A stretch of DNA of 64,000 nucleotides from Stratiolaelaps scimitus (lineage: Eukaryota; Arthropoda; Arachnida; Mesostigmata; Laelapidae), in assembly GCA_019614645.1 (NCBI GenBank), contig JABWDB010000002.1, positions 10,763,501-10,827,500 on the forward strand, read 5' to 3'. Below the pieces are notes generated by a model, which saw only the letters and a list, made by a program, of their open reading frames with translations, was not told where the DNA came from and did no database searches. Below, piece by piece: positions 52,251 to 64,000 of the stretch (position 1 is its first letter; each line of letters starts with the position of its first letter). A program made the position numbers and the translations under genes.

Positions 52251-53490
52251 GTGAGGAAGCAAAATGGAGAAAGAGGGAGGGATATAGAGAGAGCAATGAC
52301 AATTGCTATACGCAACGCTTCTGTAGGCGTGGCGGCAGGCGTGCTTTTAGTGGAAATCGATGAAGCTTTTAAAGTTGCCAAGCCACTTAGACCGTACAGA
52401 CAGATAGATCGACAAGAGACGTGGATGCAGTGCGCTACCAGTGATCAAATCTTGAGTCACCGAGAGGAAAAGAGAGGAAGAGAGAGAGAGAGAGAGAGAG
52501 AAGATACATGTTAAGCCGATACCTTCAGCGCGAGTGCAGCTCCTGGAGCGCTGAGTCGAAATTTCTTTCGTATAGCAATTGTCATCGGAAACGAACAGAT
52601 GGGATGAAGCCAGGCTTAGCTTATACTGAGATAGCATTTCTAGATGGAACTTGGACACTGAGACAGACATTATTTGGATTGTAAATAAATCTTCATCATT
52701 TCACAGCGTTCTCTACCAGGTTTTGATAGCCGATTTTTTTGATAGCTGATTCCTATCGTTGCTCTCGTTGTTCTTTATCGATTGCAGTTTTCGTTATCGG
52801 CTAGATCAAAGTTTACTCCATCTCTCTTCGATAAGGTTTCTTTCAAGGCTGTACAAGGGAAAATTCAAAATACCAGAGACTTCGTCCTCGAATCTACGAG
52901 TGTATCAGTTTATGAATAGGGTTTTCAACGTAATATATACATATGTATATGTATATTATTTATATATATACAGACATATATTATAGTATATATTATATCT
53001 CCATTTATATATATACAGACATATATTATAGTATATATTATATCTCCATTTATATATATACAGATATATTCGTGACAGTGGTATCCGACTTAGACAAGTG
53101 CCAATGAAATCCACTGTTGCCTTGATACGATGGAGTCGATAACAGTCTAACAGTTCCATTGATATTTTTCTACTCCACGCTACATATCTGTAGATCAATC
53201 TATGGTTTACGAATGGTGCCATATAAACCCGCAATAAATACAATCATTAATGTGTAGCTAAGAACTATTATCCCGCATTTTTAATTATTTCGAAAACATG
53301 CCTTCGCAAGTAAATAATCGATCGTCTTACGCTACACACACCTCTGGTCGTTTTTTTCCTCTATTCAGTTTCAGGGTCGACGAATTGGCGACTTTTTAAT
53401 CTGACTTCTATGCCCAACACGGTTAGCGGTACGTCCAATTATGATGAGTGAGTTTTTCTGCAGTCGGCCTTGACAGAATTAATTTATGTT
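52250..53490. other. AT-rich spacer with (GA)n and a minisatellite
   Basis: (GA)n at 52480-52501 and the 45-bp tandem repeat at 52959-53070. No gene recognised. Confidence 0.6.
52959..53070. repeat. Minisatellite, 45-bp unit, about 2.4 copies
   Basis: Units start at 52959, 53004 and 53049 with TTTATATATATACAGA and are nearly identical (the third is partial and diverges after CAGA). Because 45 is divisible by 3, it produces a 15-residue repeat in a minus frame, which is an artefact. Confidence 0.9.
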
Positions 53491-54770
53491 AGCATCAAAT
53501 CAACCTGCCTCGTGTAGTTCCAGTCTGCCTGTGGCTGCGTCGGGTTGGAGCATCGGACACGGGTGAGAGAAGAGGTTCTCGTCGTGGCGTTGCTTTTCCT
53601 GAACAGAGTGTGGGCAGCCGTAGAAGAGGCACTGATGGGGCAACAAACAGAAAAAGGATCGCGGCAACAGCGGCAGAAGCACCAGCAAGTCGAATACTGT
53701 CTCTCTATTTCCTTTCATTTGCTAGCTCCTAGGGCGTCTTCGCCTCCTATCACTGCGCGCATCCTCGTCCCTATTCCCTTAGACACCACCGAAGGTACCA
53801 AAGGAGACCTGGCCTCCACCTCCCCTCAAGGAGTTCGACAATGTGGACGTGTCTGCTACCTCTGAGGTGGCTGACTGTCTACCTGCTTGCCTCCCAATGA
53901 AGACAAAAGAGACCAGCTTGCTGCCTTGCTGGCAGCCTGTCCTAGTACCAGTAACCTATCCTACTATGCTAGAGAGCAGCGAAAGAGGCTAGACTACGAG
54001 GTAAGGGAGTGTGCGAAACAGAAGCGTGAAAGGGAGGGGGGAGAGAGCGATGGCAATGGCAGAAGAAGAGGTTGCATGTGGTTGCCGTGCTCTTTCTAGA
54101 AGTCCACTGCCAGAGGCTGGAAGGATGGTGGCATAGCCCGCAGGGTAGTTGTTGTGGTAGGCGTTACGGGTGTGCGGGGACGAGTAGGAGAAGAGCGTCG
54201 ATATAGCAAGCCAAAGAGAGAAAAGAAGGGTGAGGAGTCCGGGCAGCCAGGGGTATGGGATAGGGTCTAAGCAAAAGCGGGGGGGGGGGGTAAGTAATAG
54301 GCAGGAGAGCAACCACTCTGCCTGCTGAGAAATCCAAGGACGAGACTTGAAGTAGGGCGAAGACGAGATCGCTTGGCTATGTGTGATCGTGGGCGGGCGG
54401 CCCCCGGCTAGGTCGCGGCTCCAAGGAACCACCAAAGGAGCCAATAGCTCTCGTGGGAGCCAGGCTAAAACCCGGCCGACGGACGCGGGTGAACGAAGCC
54501 AACCAAACTGAACTCAATACGTCCGCCTGCCTGGCTCGCCACTCGATACGCAGGCAGACTAGTGGGAATGAAGGTTGGTCAGATGGGCCCTGCGCCCGTG
54601 TTCCTCTCTCATTCTCTTATGTGTAGAGTCAGAGGAGTGGGTGAGATGTTGAAAGCTACACGCCGATAGGTTTCGGCCTGCACGGTCATGCTTCCATTGT
54701 AATTCCCTTTTTACTCGTCCATGTGCCTTCATATCGGTCGACACTTTACAAAGGAAAGGGCAAAGATTAG
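53490..54770. other. GC-rich block with a poly-G run
   Basis: G12 at 54279-54290. A 151-codon minus frame (53989-54444) and a 106-codon plus frame (53545-53865) show no domain. Confidence 0.5.
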
Positions 54771-57356
54771 ATTATGAGGACGCCGCCGAACGGTGTGCAT
54801 CATTTGCTCGTTGTGTCTTGGGTTCAGTATCATATGGAGGCATTGCTCGCTATTACTGGTTAGAAAACTTTTTAGGAGCAGTTGGTCCCGGCGGCATTCT
54901 CCTCAATAATTGATGTGGTAGATCAAGATCGTGTTAGTACAAAGCGTGTGCAAAATCATTTTCAACCAACTCATTTTGTTCCGATTGCCAAGTTTTTTTT
55001 AGCAAAACACCAAAAGATTATTTCATGGATACCATTGAGATTTTTTCTACATATCAAAAATTTCTACGGAGGTTCAAAGATCCGTTACTAAAGACTGTTG
55101 TCCGGCCTCCGGCTCCGATTCGTCATTTTAATATATTTTGAGCTTCGATTGGTCTTGCATGAGAAAAAAAAGCGCTTGCGTATGTTAGGTCCGTACATGG
55201 TCGCAGGAGTAGCTTTCGTGAGTTATAGCCTCCAACCGCTCTTATCCTCTAAGAAACCAATGTAAGTAATTTATTTTGCTTATAAGACTAGAAACGGTTC
55301 TTTGTAAACTATATTTTTAGTCCTTTGGGCCCAATACGATGAAGGTCCCAAGCCATCCATCGCGTGGGACGACCTTCGAAATACACCGCCCTCTCTCTCA
55401 AGTGTGAACGTTCTTCAAACGTTAGTTCTCTAGTCGCGTCTCTGTGGAAGCAGCATGAATAGATACAACTGGGGCAATCGGGTGCAATCAGTGATCTCGG
55501 GGTCAAGTTTTTGAATGCATTGATACATGAGGGAAAAATAAAACCCGTCTCAAGTTGCCCCGTTTTAGGTCAAATGTTTACCTCATTTTCGCAATTTCTT
55601 ACGCGCATGATATTCGTATATCGTGGCCTTTACAACAAAAACAATGTGGCACGGACATCTGCATTCTTCGGAGCCAAGTCGATCCGCGAAGTCCTTGAAA
55701 GACCCCCATAGATTAATTGTTCAACACCTCATCCATGTAGGCGTGACCCTAATGAAATTGTGGACGATTGTAGGCATATATCTGTAATGCATATGGTAAA
55801 CTCCAGCTAGTCCGTCTGATCACGTACGCCATTCTATACGACGAATAGACGGCTACGCTCTAGCGGATATTATAGCAAAACAAGCGCATTACTTCAAGAA
55901 AATGAAAGAGATTTAATAGTGCATTTAAAGCAACCAATTTAGAAGGAGTCGTAGGCAAGCTGAATATATTAAGCGTATATAAATCCCCGCAATATATGCA
56001 GATGCACTTCGAAGGCGAATGAAACGTTTTCAACAAAACATGCTGGCAGACCGCTCCGATCCATGCAGTGTCTTGTTGTAATACTTGCAATAGATTTCCC
56101 TTGGGCATATGAAGAAATCAGAGTAAAATACTTGGGTTTTTGGGGCATCCTTGCGACTCAGCCCGCCACAACAGCGAACGGTTCGAGACTGTGTCACCAT
56201 TTGTCGTTTTGCTACCGCAAAGGGTATCGAAATCGGAATGTGGTTAATGATTGTACATTCTCGCTGGTGGACTCCAATGTTCATTTGGCTAAATTATTTT
56301 ATTTGGATTCTCACGAACATTTTCGATTATATGAAAATTATTGAAAACGATCGACTTGGTTGCTAAGTCTTGATTCTCGGTCTTCTCGTTGAGACCTAAT
56401 TTGAACAATCCGTTTTCATATCTTGGACATGGCGACCACCAAAAAATCTCCGGCTGACCTTTACGTTGTGACAGCCCCTACAAGCTGAACATTTATATCA
56501 CCATATCATTTCGTGCTTAATGAGGTTTTATCCGATCATTGCTTTGTACAAAATGTGTGAACTCGACTCACTAACCAGCCTCCAGCAGATGGGCTAGAAA
56601 TTGAGGTTGATTCAATCGAGGCACAATAGATCAAGTCTCGATGTCTAACCCTTCCCAGGGGAAGAGAGTACAGCAACGCAAACAGCTCTATTAGGCTCAA
56701 GTAGCCGAGTTTTATCAATTTCTGTTGTAGATCGGTGGGTCACCACATACGGCACTCATTCACTGTGCCAGATAGTCACCATGGTTCTATGGAGATCGGA
56801 AGAAAAACAGTTATAATAAGAAAATGCCAAAGCAAGTAATTGTTGGTAATGCGTTTGAAAAGGATGTAACCGTATGCAGCAAAACGTTCTCAAGCTCACC
56901 AACTATCGCCCAATCTTCTCCATGTAAGCGTTAATATGGAACATATTGAAATCATAGATCGGTAGACTCTATATCAAAACTACATCCCGTTGTAGGTTCC
57001 ACAATTGTCCCGAAGATTCAAGATGTTATCACAGATCTGTCTGGGTGTTTCAAACCTGACTTGCTCGCCAGTCTAAAAGTTACAGCAAGCTCCCCAGAAA
57101 CAAGGGGTATGTACTTTTCTTGGGCAACCTCGTGCCGAGACGTACCGCTTAACTTTGGATGAACCCTGGTCGATCCAGCTCAACTGTACTCAGTTCACAC
57201 GGAGTCATTTCAAATGGTGTTTGCTTTTCACTCGATAGGAAGGTGTGCCTATCCCTCACGCGATTCCAACAAAGGGTTGCCAAGGCCTATCACAGCGACA
57301 CTTCAACATTGGGTCAGGTAAGAGGAATCATTGAGTTGTTTTATATTTTATTTTGT

Positions 57357-57387
<31 letters not shown>

Positions 57388-57540
57388 ATGTTGGGCTGCA
57401 CGTTTCCCATTTGTTAAGACGGCATGCCTATCACTCCGGAGAAGGCTCTCTATTGATGTGGACACGGACAGTTAACACATCGTTCTCTTGCTTTTGCCGC
57501 TACATTCGGACAAGACTGTGTTGATCTGCTCTTGCAGACG
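54770..57540. other. AT-rich spacer with a possible further RT trace
   Basis: KLTNYRPIFSM is encoded at about 56,890-56,926 (plus), matching the NYRPI block of non-LTR reverse transcriptases, but the following sequence is not convincingly RT. (TA)n lies at 57360-57387. Other frames up to 121 codons are unrecognised. Confidence 0.4.
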
Positions 57541-60030
57541 GCAGCTCGGCAAGCGACCTAGCATTCAGCGGAGTTCGACGAAACAACTTGTAAAAGGGTC
57601 AGGCGGAAGGGCTTCCTCGACCTGGGCCAGGTCGGGACGTTTAGTTTAGTTGGCTCCGAAGGCTCACCTCATTTGGAATTCACTCGGTGTCTGTTCGCGA
57701 GCACACACAGGAGACTGACGGCATATCGGCTCACGGTGCTCAACACAACAGCGAACTCTAACTGAAACTATCATACTACTTGTTGGCTCGGTAGTCTGGC
57801 CCGAAGTACGGTGCCACGAGCTCGAGCCACCCATCCGAGACACCCGCCCATCCCCGTGGCCTGGTGGATCCTAATATTAGGTATAGCAACAAAGAAGGGC
57901 AGAGAGCATCATGAGCGAAGCATGGAAGCAGCACATATAGGCGAACCAGTGCGAAACACTTGAACATTGCTGCCAGCCGGTTCTGTGCTGCCGGGGGGGC
58001 TAGGGGTTCAGAGGTGCGGGCAAATACCGTGGCAGCACGGTGTTTCGCAGTACGTTTTGGTTCGTCGTTTGCTCACGCGTTCCGCCACCTCCGCAGGCGT
58101 CCTGATGGACTACAAAGCAGGGTCAGTGGGTACCAAGGCCAGCAACAAGTGTCTCTATTCTGCATTTGGTGACTTTCCAACCATCTCCGTTTTTCCTACG
58201 TGCAACACTACACGCACATGCTTTTACATCGCATCCAAAATAATAGTAACCAAATGCATTCTCTCATTCTCTCTCTCTCTCTTTCTTTCTAGTTTCTCTG
58301 CTGAAGGCGTAGTACCCACTCACCTGTATACATGTGGGTATTCCCCTTGATCATGCGGAGTCACACTTCGGTCGTACCGTAATCGTTCGCCCACACCTTT
58401 CAGTCTCATGTCGGGCAACCCAATTACCACTGTCAGTGTCTGAATCAAAATATTTGAATCCCTTCAATTTTTGGCGTTTTTCACTATTTTTCTGGACTCG
58501 TTCAGTATACGATGGAAGGTGGGCCAGTCGAATACCGAAAATGAGAAGTTCAAAGGGGCAGATGTACCCGTCCCCGATCGGACCATGGCGTCCTCCTGTG
58601 GCCAATCCCCGTTCCATTCCACGTGCCTCTTGCCATCCTAGCAGAGGCTGAAGCTAGTCCGCCTGAGGCAGGGTATCCTATTGAACAGTACGATCGACGA
58701 TGGCAGTCGAGCCTCTTCAACGTACGGGGGAAGGCAATGGCCGTAAGAAAAAAAAAACTCAGCGAAACCTCCCTGTGAAAGTGCCAGCCTTCTCCAGCAG
58801 TTCCCCTTGCCATGTGTTCTAACTCATTCCAACTCAACCAAGTGACAGCCAGACATCGAATCAGCCTGGCCACCGCTTCTCGAGTTTCGGAATAAAGGAG
58901 TCTCAATTTTCTCTCTTTCACTGGACGGCGTTGCCATCGCGTCGCTACTCTACATAGAATCTTCTATGGCCGCCTAGGCCTTTGCAGCAGGGAAACAGCA
59001 GCAGCATTGGGCGGGGATGGGGGCGCTCGGTATCGGAGACATCGGCGCGGCGGCAGAACGGCAGAACATCGACAACTCAGCCGTCCGCTCGAATTATTCG
59101 AATAATTGTGATAAACGGATCGTCTTCGTCCCTTGGTTTTCTCTCATCCAGCCACACCCCGCCTCTGTACTCGCCGGCCTGCTCACCGCAGTACCAGCTG
59201 AACGCCCTCCGCCGATCCAAAGCGCAGGCCGCCGAACAGCCTGCAGCTGCTTGCTGTCTGAGCCGCCCAACTGACAGTCGTTGTCGTTCTGTCGTTCTTT
59301 GGGTTCCACTTGGCTCCTTTAGGCTCTTAGGACTCAACGACTCCCCCTTACTCGTTTCCTCCGTTCTAGTCGTCTAGCTGTGGAACTCGTCGTCGACGGT
59401 TGCGACGAGTTCTTGCCCGTCGTTCGTCGTTCTTGCCTGCCCGTTGCGTTGAACCCGCGTTCGGTTCGGGCCACGCCAGGCCAGCCCAAAGCCGTGAGTC
59501 CGTCGGCTTCGCCCTGCCGCCTCCAGTACTACTCGCCCACTGGGAATTCACTCAGGCTCTCGCACCGTCGTCGGATGAGTACTATCTGAGGGGCAGCAGG
59601 AGCACTGGCGGCAGCGGCACCGGTGGTAGCAGCGACAGATACAACAGATCATGAAGATGTTCCTCGCTACCGTCTTCGTTCGCCCCGTCCGAAGTCGTTT
59701 CTGAAGCTACCACTGCTGGAGCTACGTCTTAGCCACCACCGTCGCCTTCATGCTTTGGTTCGGCCGGTGCGCGCCACTCAACTCCGTACCGGCATGCCCC
59801 GCCCCTCGATTCCCGTCATTGCCGTCCGTGCCACTGTAACGTGTTAGGCGGACGTTTTCTATTGACATGCCCAGCAGCAGCAGGGCTCACGATTATTACG
59901 TGTCAGGCGCCCGCCGATCCGATCCTAGCCGATCCGAGCGGCTTTTCCTGCTTCGCACTTTGGCAGCGGTAGGCGCAGCAGACGCGCCTGTAGCAGGAAA
60001 CGAATGGGACGAAATGGCTGAATAGAGAAA
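57540..60030. other. GC-rich block, no recognisable gene
   Basis: (CT)n/(CTTT)n at 58261-58290. Frames of 123-131 codons overlap on both strands (57967-58350 plus, 58550-58921 minus, 58982-59377 plus), without domains. It ends with CAGCAG-rich sequence near 59,870. Confidence 0.5.
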
Positions 60031-62230
60031 GGGTGTACGATGTCAAGAATTTTTTGGGCGCACAGCGGCTGGTGGCGGTGATACATAGATACGAACAGAC
60101 ATGTTATGTCGTATAGCTCGATAAGAGGAGAAGAGGTCGACGCGGTGTTAAGACGAGGGCAGGGTGATATCAGAACGAGAAGTTAACCTGCTCAGTAGAT
60201 TTACGCATGGGTGGTGTCAGAAGTGCTTGAACAAATGTACGCATGGAAAACAAATTCAAAGACCAAACGAAAACCTTAGTGATTGGAGAGCATATTGAGG
60301 ACCCGAATGTGGCTTCGCGGGTCTATGTTTAAAGCAGAATAAAATGCCAATATGATATGAAATAATACGGGAACACACGAAATTCATACCTGATATATAT
60401 ATATATATATATATATACATATCAGGTATGAACTTCGTGTGTTCCCGTATTATATTCCCAAATAATTCCTATATTTCAAAGAAACAAACCTACAAACAGC
60501 GTAGACATACCATAAATTGAGAAGTAATTCGGCTGCGTTACAGATGTGCAAATTTTTTAACGACTCAAGCCTGAAACGCCTGACGTTTAATTTCTGAAAA
60601 TTCGGGAACTTCCCCTCAATCTGCTCTTAATAGTATATGTCCTTAAGATAGTATCTTGTGTGGGGCTTCCATACCTAGAACACCATAGGAAGAGAGGTCA
60701 CCTAAATATAAAAAGCGTCATCCGGAACATCTCGAAGCAAATCCGAATACACCTTAGAAACGGACACAGAAAGAGGAGTCTTCATCTTTTTCTTCCGCCC
60801 AATTTATAGACAGCCTATCCACCAACAGGGATGTCGAATGCGTTGAAGACTTCGAAATAGTAGTTCTTTTTGTTATCCCATTGAAATCCTCAGTCTGATA
60901 CCGATGCCGTCAACTTAATATCGAATAGGAAGCACAATCGCTCGAACTCCGAATGGGGCCGAGGATTCATCTCATACTCCTCGATGAGCGGGGGAGCTTG
61001 ACTCTTTAAGGTTCTTGGCCTGATACACCACACATAGAGGCTGCGGAAAGCGATTGGAAGGGACTTAAATTCGGAGTACCTGGACATTGAATGTTCGATG
61101 GGATCTCTTTGAAGAGCTCCCGAAGGAGCACTGCGCACGGTGACCCCACTCAGCCAATGCGCTCCAATGTGTTCGCTTCGTCCATTCGAGAATCCTTCGT
61201 TCACAAGGGATGCCGCTCACTCTGCTCAGACGAACATGAAGCATTCCCCGCTATAGTTTCCATGGGCAAGATTGAGCACATTTGCAGAAATTCTGTTAAA
61301 CACTCGTGTATCTAATATATATATATATACATACGTTTAGAAATAACAAACATTTCCGTTTCAACCTGCTAAAAAAATGCAGTAACCCAAGTTACAAAAT
61401 AGATTTCCTTGGGAAATTCCATCAAACCTATCTTTAAAAACACCCCTTTAACGTATTCCATAAACTGAAAACCTTATGTAAACAGGATATTCTGTCCCAC
61501 GCGCTGTATAGGTACAGTGGCAGACCACGCCAACGATGACGCCCTAACAATATGCTATATTTCACAAGAAGAAATACGGGTTAGGAAAAATAAGCTCCGC
61601 AAATTGAAGTGTCTCCGCTGGTTTGATAAAATTGGATTGTATTTCATGGATCCAATATTTCGTTAGAAACACTACCAAAATCCCATTTTCGTTGTACACT
61701 ATAATTGATATATAATTCTGTTGCTATATAGTTGCTATCTATAATAATACTCTTTAGACAAATTTCAGATTTCCTGTAGGAAGCATTCGTAAGAATGACG
61801 AGATCACATAAAATCGATCAGCTATCAACAAAACCATAGTTTCACATGGATGTATATACAGGTGGGGAGTAACTGTAATCTTACAGAAACTTTAGAAAAT
61901 TAAGCCAACAGTTGCCAATAAAATGGGTTCATAAATTAGAAAATAGTATATTTGTTTGCGGTTGAAACATCTTGACCACCGTTTTCTCCAACTGGAAACC
62001 TAATGTTTTTCATATACTTTGATAGTATGTAAACAATTCACAACTCACCCTAGAACTTCTCCCAAAATGCGTTGTACAGAACGTGCAAGTATACTACCAA
62101 TAGCTTCAACTACAGTGCACACAAGATGTACTGTATATGTAATACGGTCAGCTCTTTTAGGCCATGTCACACGCTTTGACTGTTGGTCCATTTTGGCCAT
62201 TGAAAGCGTCCTGTCACGTACATTAGAGGC
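60030..62230. other. AT-rich spacer with a hairpin and one protein-like patch
   Basis: Contains the hairpin at 60362-60453, (TA)n at 61315-61330 and a locally GC-richer patch at about 60,880-61,300. In the patch the minus frame 61204-60890 looks protein-like but unrecognisable. From about 61,330 to 62,220 nothing is seen. Confidence 0.55.
60362..60453. repeat. Long inverted repeat, 35-bp arms around a (TA)n core
   Basis: Left arm 60362-60396 and right arm 60419-60453 are complementary at 34 of 35 positions. The only mismatch is at 60382 / 60433. The 22-bp centre is (TA)n with one C, so the hairpin could extend further through the core. The unit starts ATAATACGGGAACACACGAA. Possible origins are a tiny palindromic MITE-like element or a snap-back duplication. 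If transcribed, it could give a Dicer-type hairpin. Confidence 0.95.
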
Positions 62231-63340
62231 GGTCTTGCCAGTAGACTGAAAGACGAGCTACCCAATTTGCGGGGTATCTATCTACCAGTAGCACAAGTTC
62301 CAGCCAGCCACCCCCCGTCGTCGCTGCCACTACCACCCCTGCCGAGTCGTCATGATCCGAAGACTCCTCGTCTTTCTTTAAGAGAGCTGTCCCCTTCAAC
62401 GATCCGTTGGAAGACCTTCTCCCTTTGGCCTTCCGTTGACGCCCCTGTGCCCATGCTACAGCCATCGCGATTTTATTGAAGCACCCGTCCGTCTGTGCCC
62501 ATTCCCGCACACCTCGGGCATTCGAAACGGTCGGTGGGCAAATCTCAGGACATCGATCTGTCCTCGTGTCTTCTTGCCATCTCTGCTTTGCTAGGCTACT
62601 GTTTCCTGACATTTTCTCTTTTCGCCTTTCTTTCCTTTGCGATTTTTTCACTCTATCTTCCCCTCTCCTTTCGACTACTACGTCCCGATTTCGTCAGCGT
62701 ACGTTCCGACTTTCGAGAGCCTTACGCTTCTTGATCGGCCGGTTTGCTCTCTGGTCGGCAGCGTCGTCGTAGCTATATCTCTTGTTGGCCCCCTTCACCT
62801 CCCCCTCTCGTAGCTTTTCGATGTCCAACGTTTGCTGTGTCTTGGATTGGGTAAGGACCTGATCGTAGTAGTAGTTGTAGGAGCAGTGATACTACTGCTC
62901 GACCTGATCGCAGCAGCCGAAGACCCGTGGTCGCTTCACCGTCCGCTGGTCACTGCTCTTTCGGCGATAAGGGCCGCTCGCCATCCAGGCGACAACGGCA
63001 AGCTGGACCACTCGATGGCGCGCCTACTACACCAGCTTCTCCTAGAGAGAGACAGAGAGAGAGAAAGAGAGGAAAAACTAGGAGCAGAGATCTAGAGGGC
63101 ATACTGTGTAAGGGTCTCCCGATCGGAAAGTCCGGCCGGTGCACGAGAAAAGGCACCAAGGAAAGCAATGATGGCAGCGGGAAAAGCCTCACAGAGACTC
63201 CGTAGAAGCTCGCCGTTACTCGATAAAGGCAAAGCAAAGGACTTGCCAGGCGGAGGACAAGAACAGAAAGGGCAAGAAGAAAGGCGAACTCTGGGTGAGC
63301 TTCAAGCCCTGTCTGACAGCTGCATCCTTTATTATCATAC
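62230..63340. other. GC-rich block with opposite strand skews
   Basis: The plus strand is pyrimidine-rich at about 62,560-62,830 and purine-rich from 63,040. (GA)n lies at 63044-63073. Frames up to 149 codons (62950-63399, minus) translate these tracts and show no domain. Confidence 0.5.
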
Positions 63341-64000
63341 GTAGACTTTGGTGCTTCTAATCCATTGATATGACGATACCTACCTATATTTCGTCGCATC
63401 CATTAAAATTGTGGCAAAAAAATTAACGATCCCGATTCTCGCTAAATTAAACTCGTGCACCTATCCGAATCGCCCAGGTCACGATTTATATGATTTTCTA
63501 GCATTTGTCGTTCACCTCGCAAGAATTAAGATGCCTTTTGTTTAACGTGTTGTTGTTGTCCAGAGAAAAGTGTCTCTTAATTTAGGATGTATCGATTGAT
63601 TCCTGAAGTACGAGTCCGTTCGTTCTCCGACAGCAAGGAGACCCCCTGCCAAACTACAACAAACACCTATTTATAATGCTGATACTTTTTTCAAGGAAAT
63701 CCCTGCATAACGACAGGATCAATATGACTATTGATCTCCCAGACTCAATCTCATCGTCGGATTGAAAGACTTTACCACCGAACTTCGTAAATTTTCTTTG
63801 CATATGCTTCTTGAAAAAAACAACAAGAAAATAATGATACAATATACATTCTATTATAACTAAGGTCAAGAGATTCGCCCTCGTTTGTAAGCATTTGTCA
63901 CCGTCTGCGACACGTTCTCCTGATGTCACTACCTTGCGAAGCGGAGTCTTTTGTAGTGCCTAGTTGTTGTCATTTGTGACGTACAAGACGAACTCATGTC
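63340..64000. other. AT-rich DNA to the window end, nothing recognised
   Basis: The largest frame is 91 codons (63654-63929, minus) with no recognisable content. Confidence 0.6.

Noticed and set aside
1..64000. CRISPR arrays, bacterial operons, rRNA genes
   Set aside because: No regularly spaced direct repeats, no adjacent long frames with ribosome-binding sites, and no rRNA-like conserved stretches seen.

Overview
The window looks like nuclear DNA from an animal, most likely an arthropod. Three things point this way: there is no run of adjacent long reading frames as in bacteria, there are many microsatellites ((TA)n, (GA)n, (TAG)n, (GGC)n, (CAG)n), and there are several decayed non-LTR retrotransposon pieces of animal type. 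The species cannot be fixed from the sequence alone. I find no complete, confidently recognisable protein-coding gene and no convincing tRNA, rRNA or CRISPR array. The window reads as intergenic or long-intron DNA.

Layout: GC-richer, CpG-containing blocks of about 0.5-3.7 kb (roughly 1.0-2.9, 5.0-6.3, 9.3-10.9, 11.5-13.1, 15.2-17.0, 17.65-19.6, 23.8-27.6, 28.8-29.7, 30.7-31.6, 42.9-44.1, 46.1-48.4, 49.3-51.0, 51.8-52.25, 53.5-54.8, 57.5-60.0 and 62.2-63.3 kb) alternate with AT-rich spacers. The GC-rich blocks carry long but unconvincing overlapping frames on both strands, and many have strongly purine- or pyrimidine-skewed strands. They could be regulatory DNA, non-coding first exons or UTRs.

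The most solid features are three non-LTR reverse-transcriptase remnants: 13.42-14.05 kb (minus, N-terminal part of the RT), 41.89-42.39 kb (plus, catalytic box to C-terminal end) and 38.48-38.92 kb (minus, a different family with an internal deletion). All are broken by frameshifts or stops. Weaker candidates are an LTR-retrotransposon protease-region remnant at about 10.9-11.5 kb (minus) and a decayed membrane-receptor-like coding block at 34.2-35.3 kb (minus), with some resemblance to an ionotropic receptor. Two others are a 131-codon frame with an ideal Kozak context and a hydrophobic N-terminus at 28.4-28.8 kb (minus), and a C2H2-like motif at 49.96-50.03 kb (minus).

Structural DNA features include a 35-bp-arm hairpin around a (TA)n core at 60.36-60.45 kb, a perfect 21-bp-arm hairpin at 678-721, a 45-bp minisatellite at 52.96-53.07 kb and several perfect short palindromes. 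No set of genes acting together can be inferred, and I found no clear new biological system.
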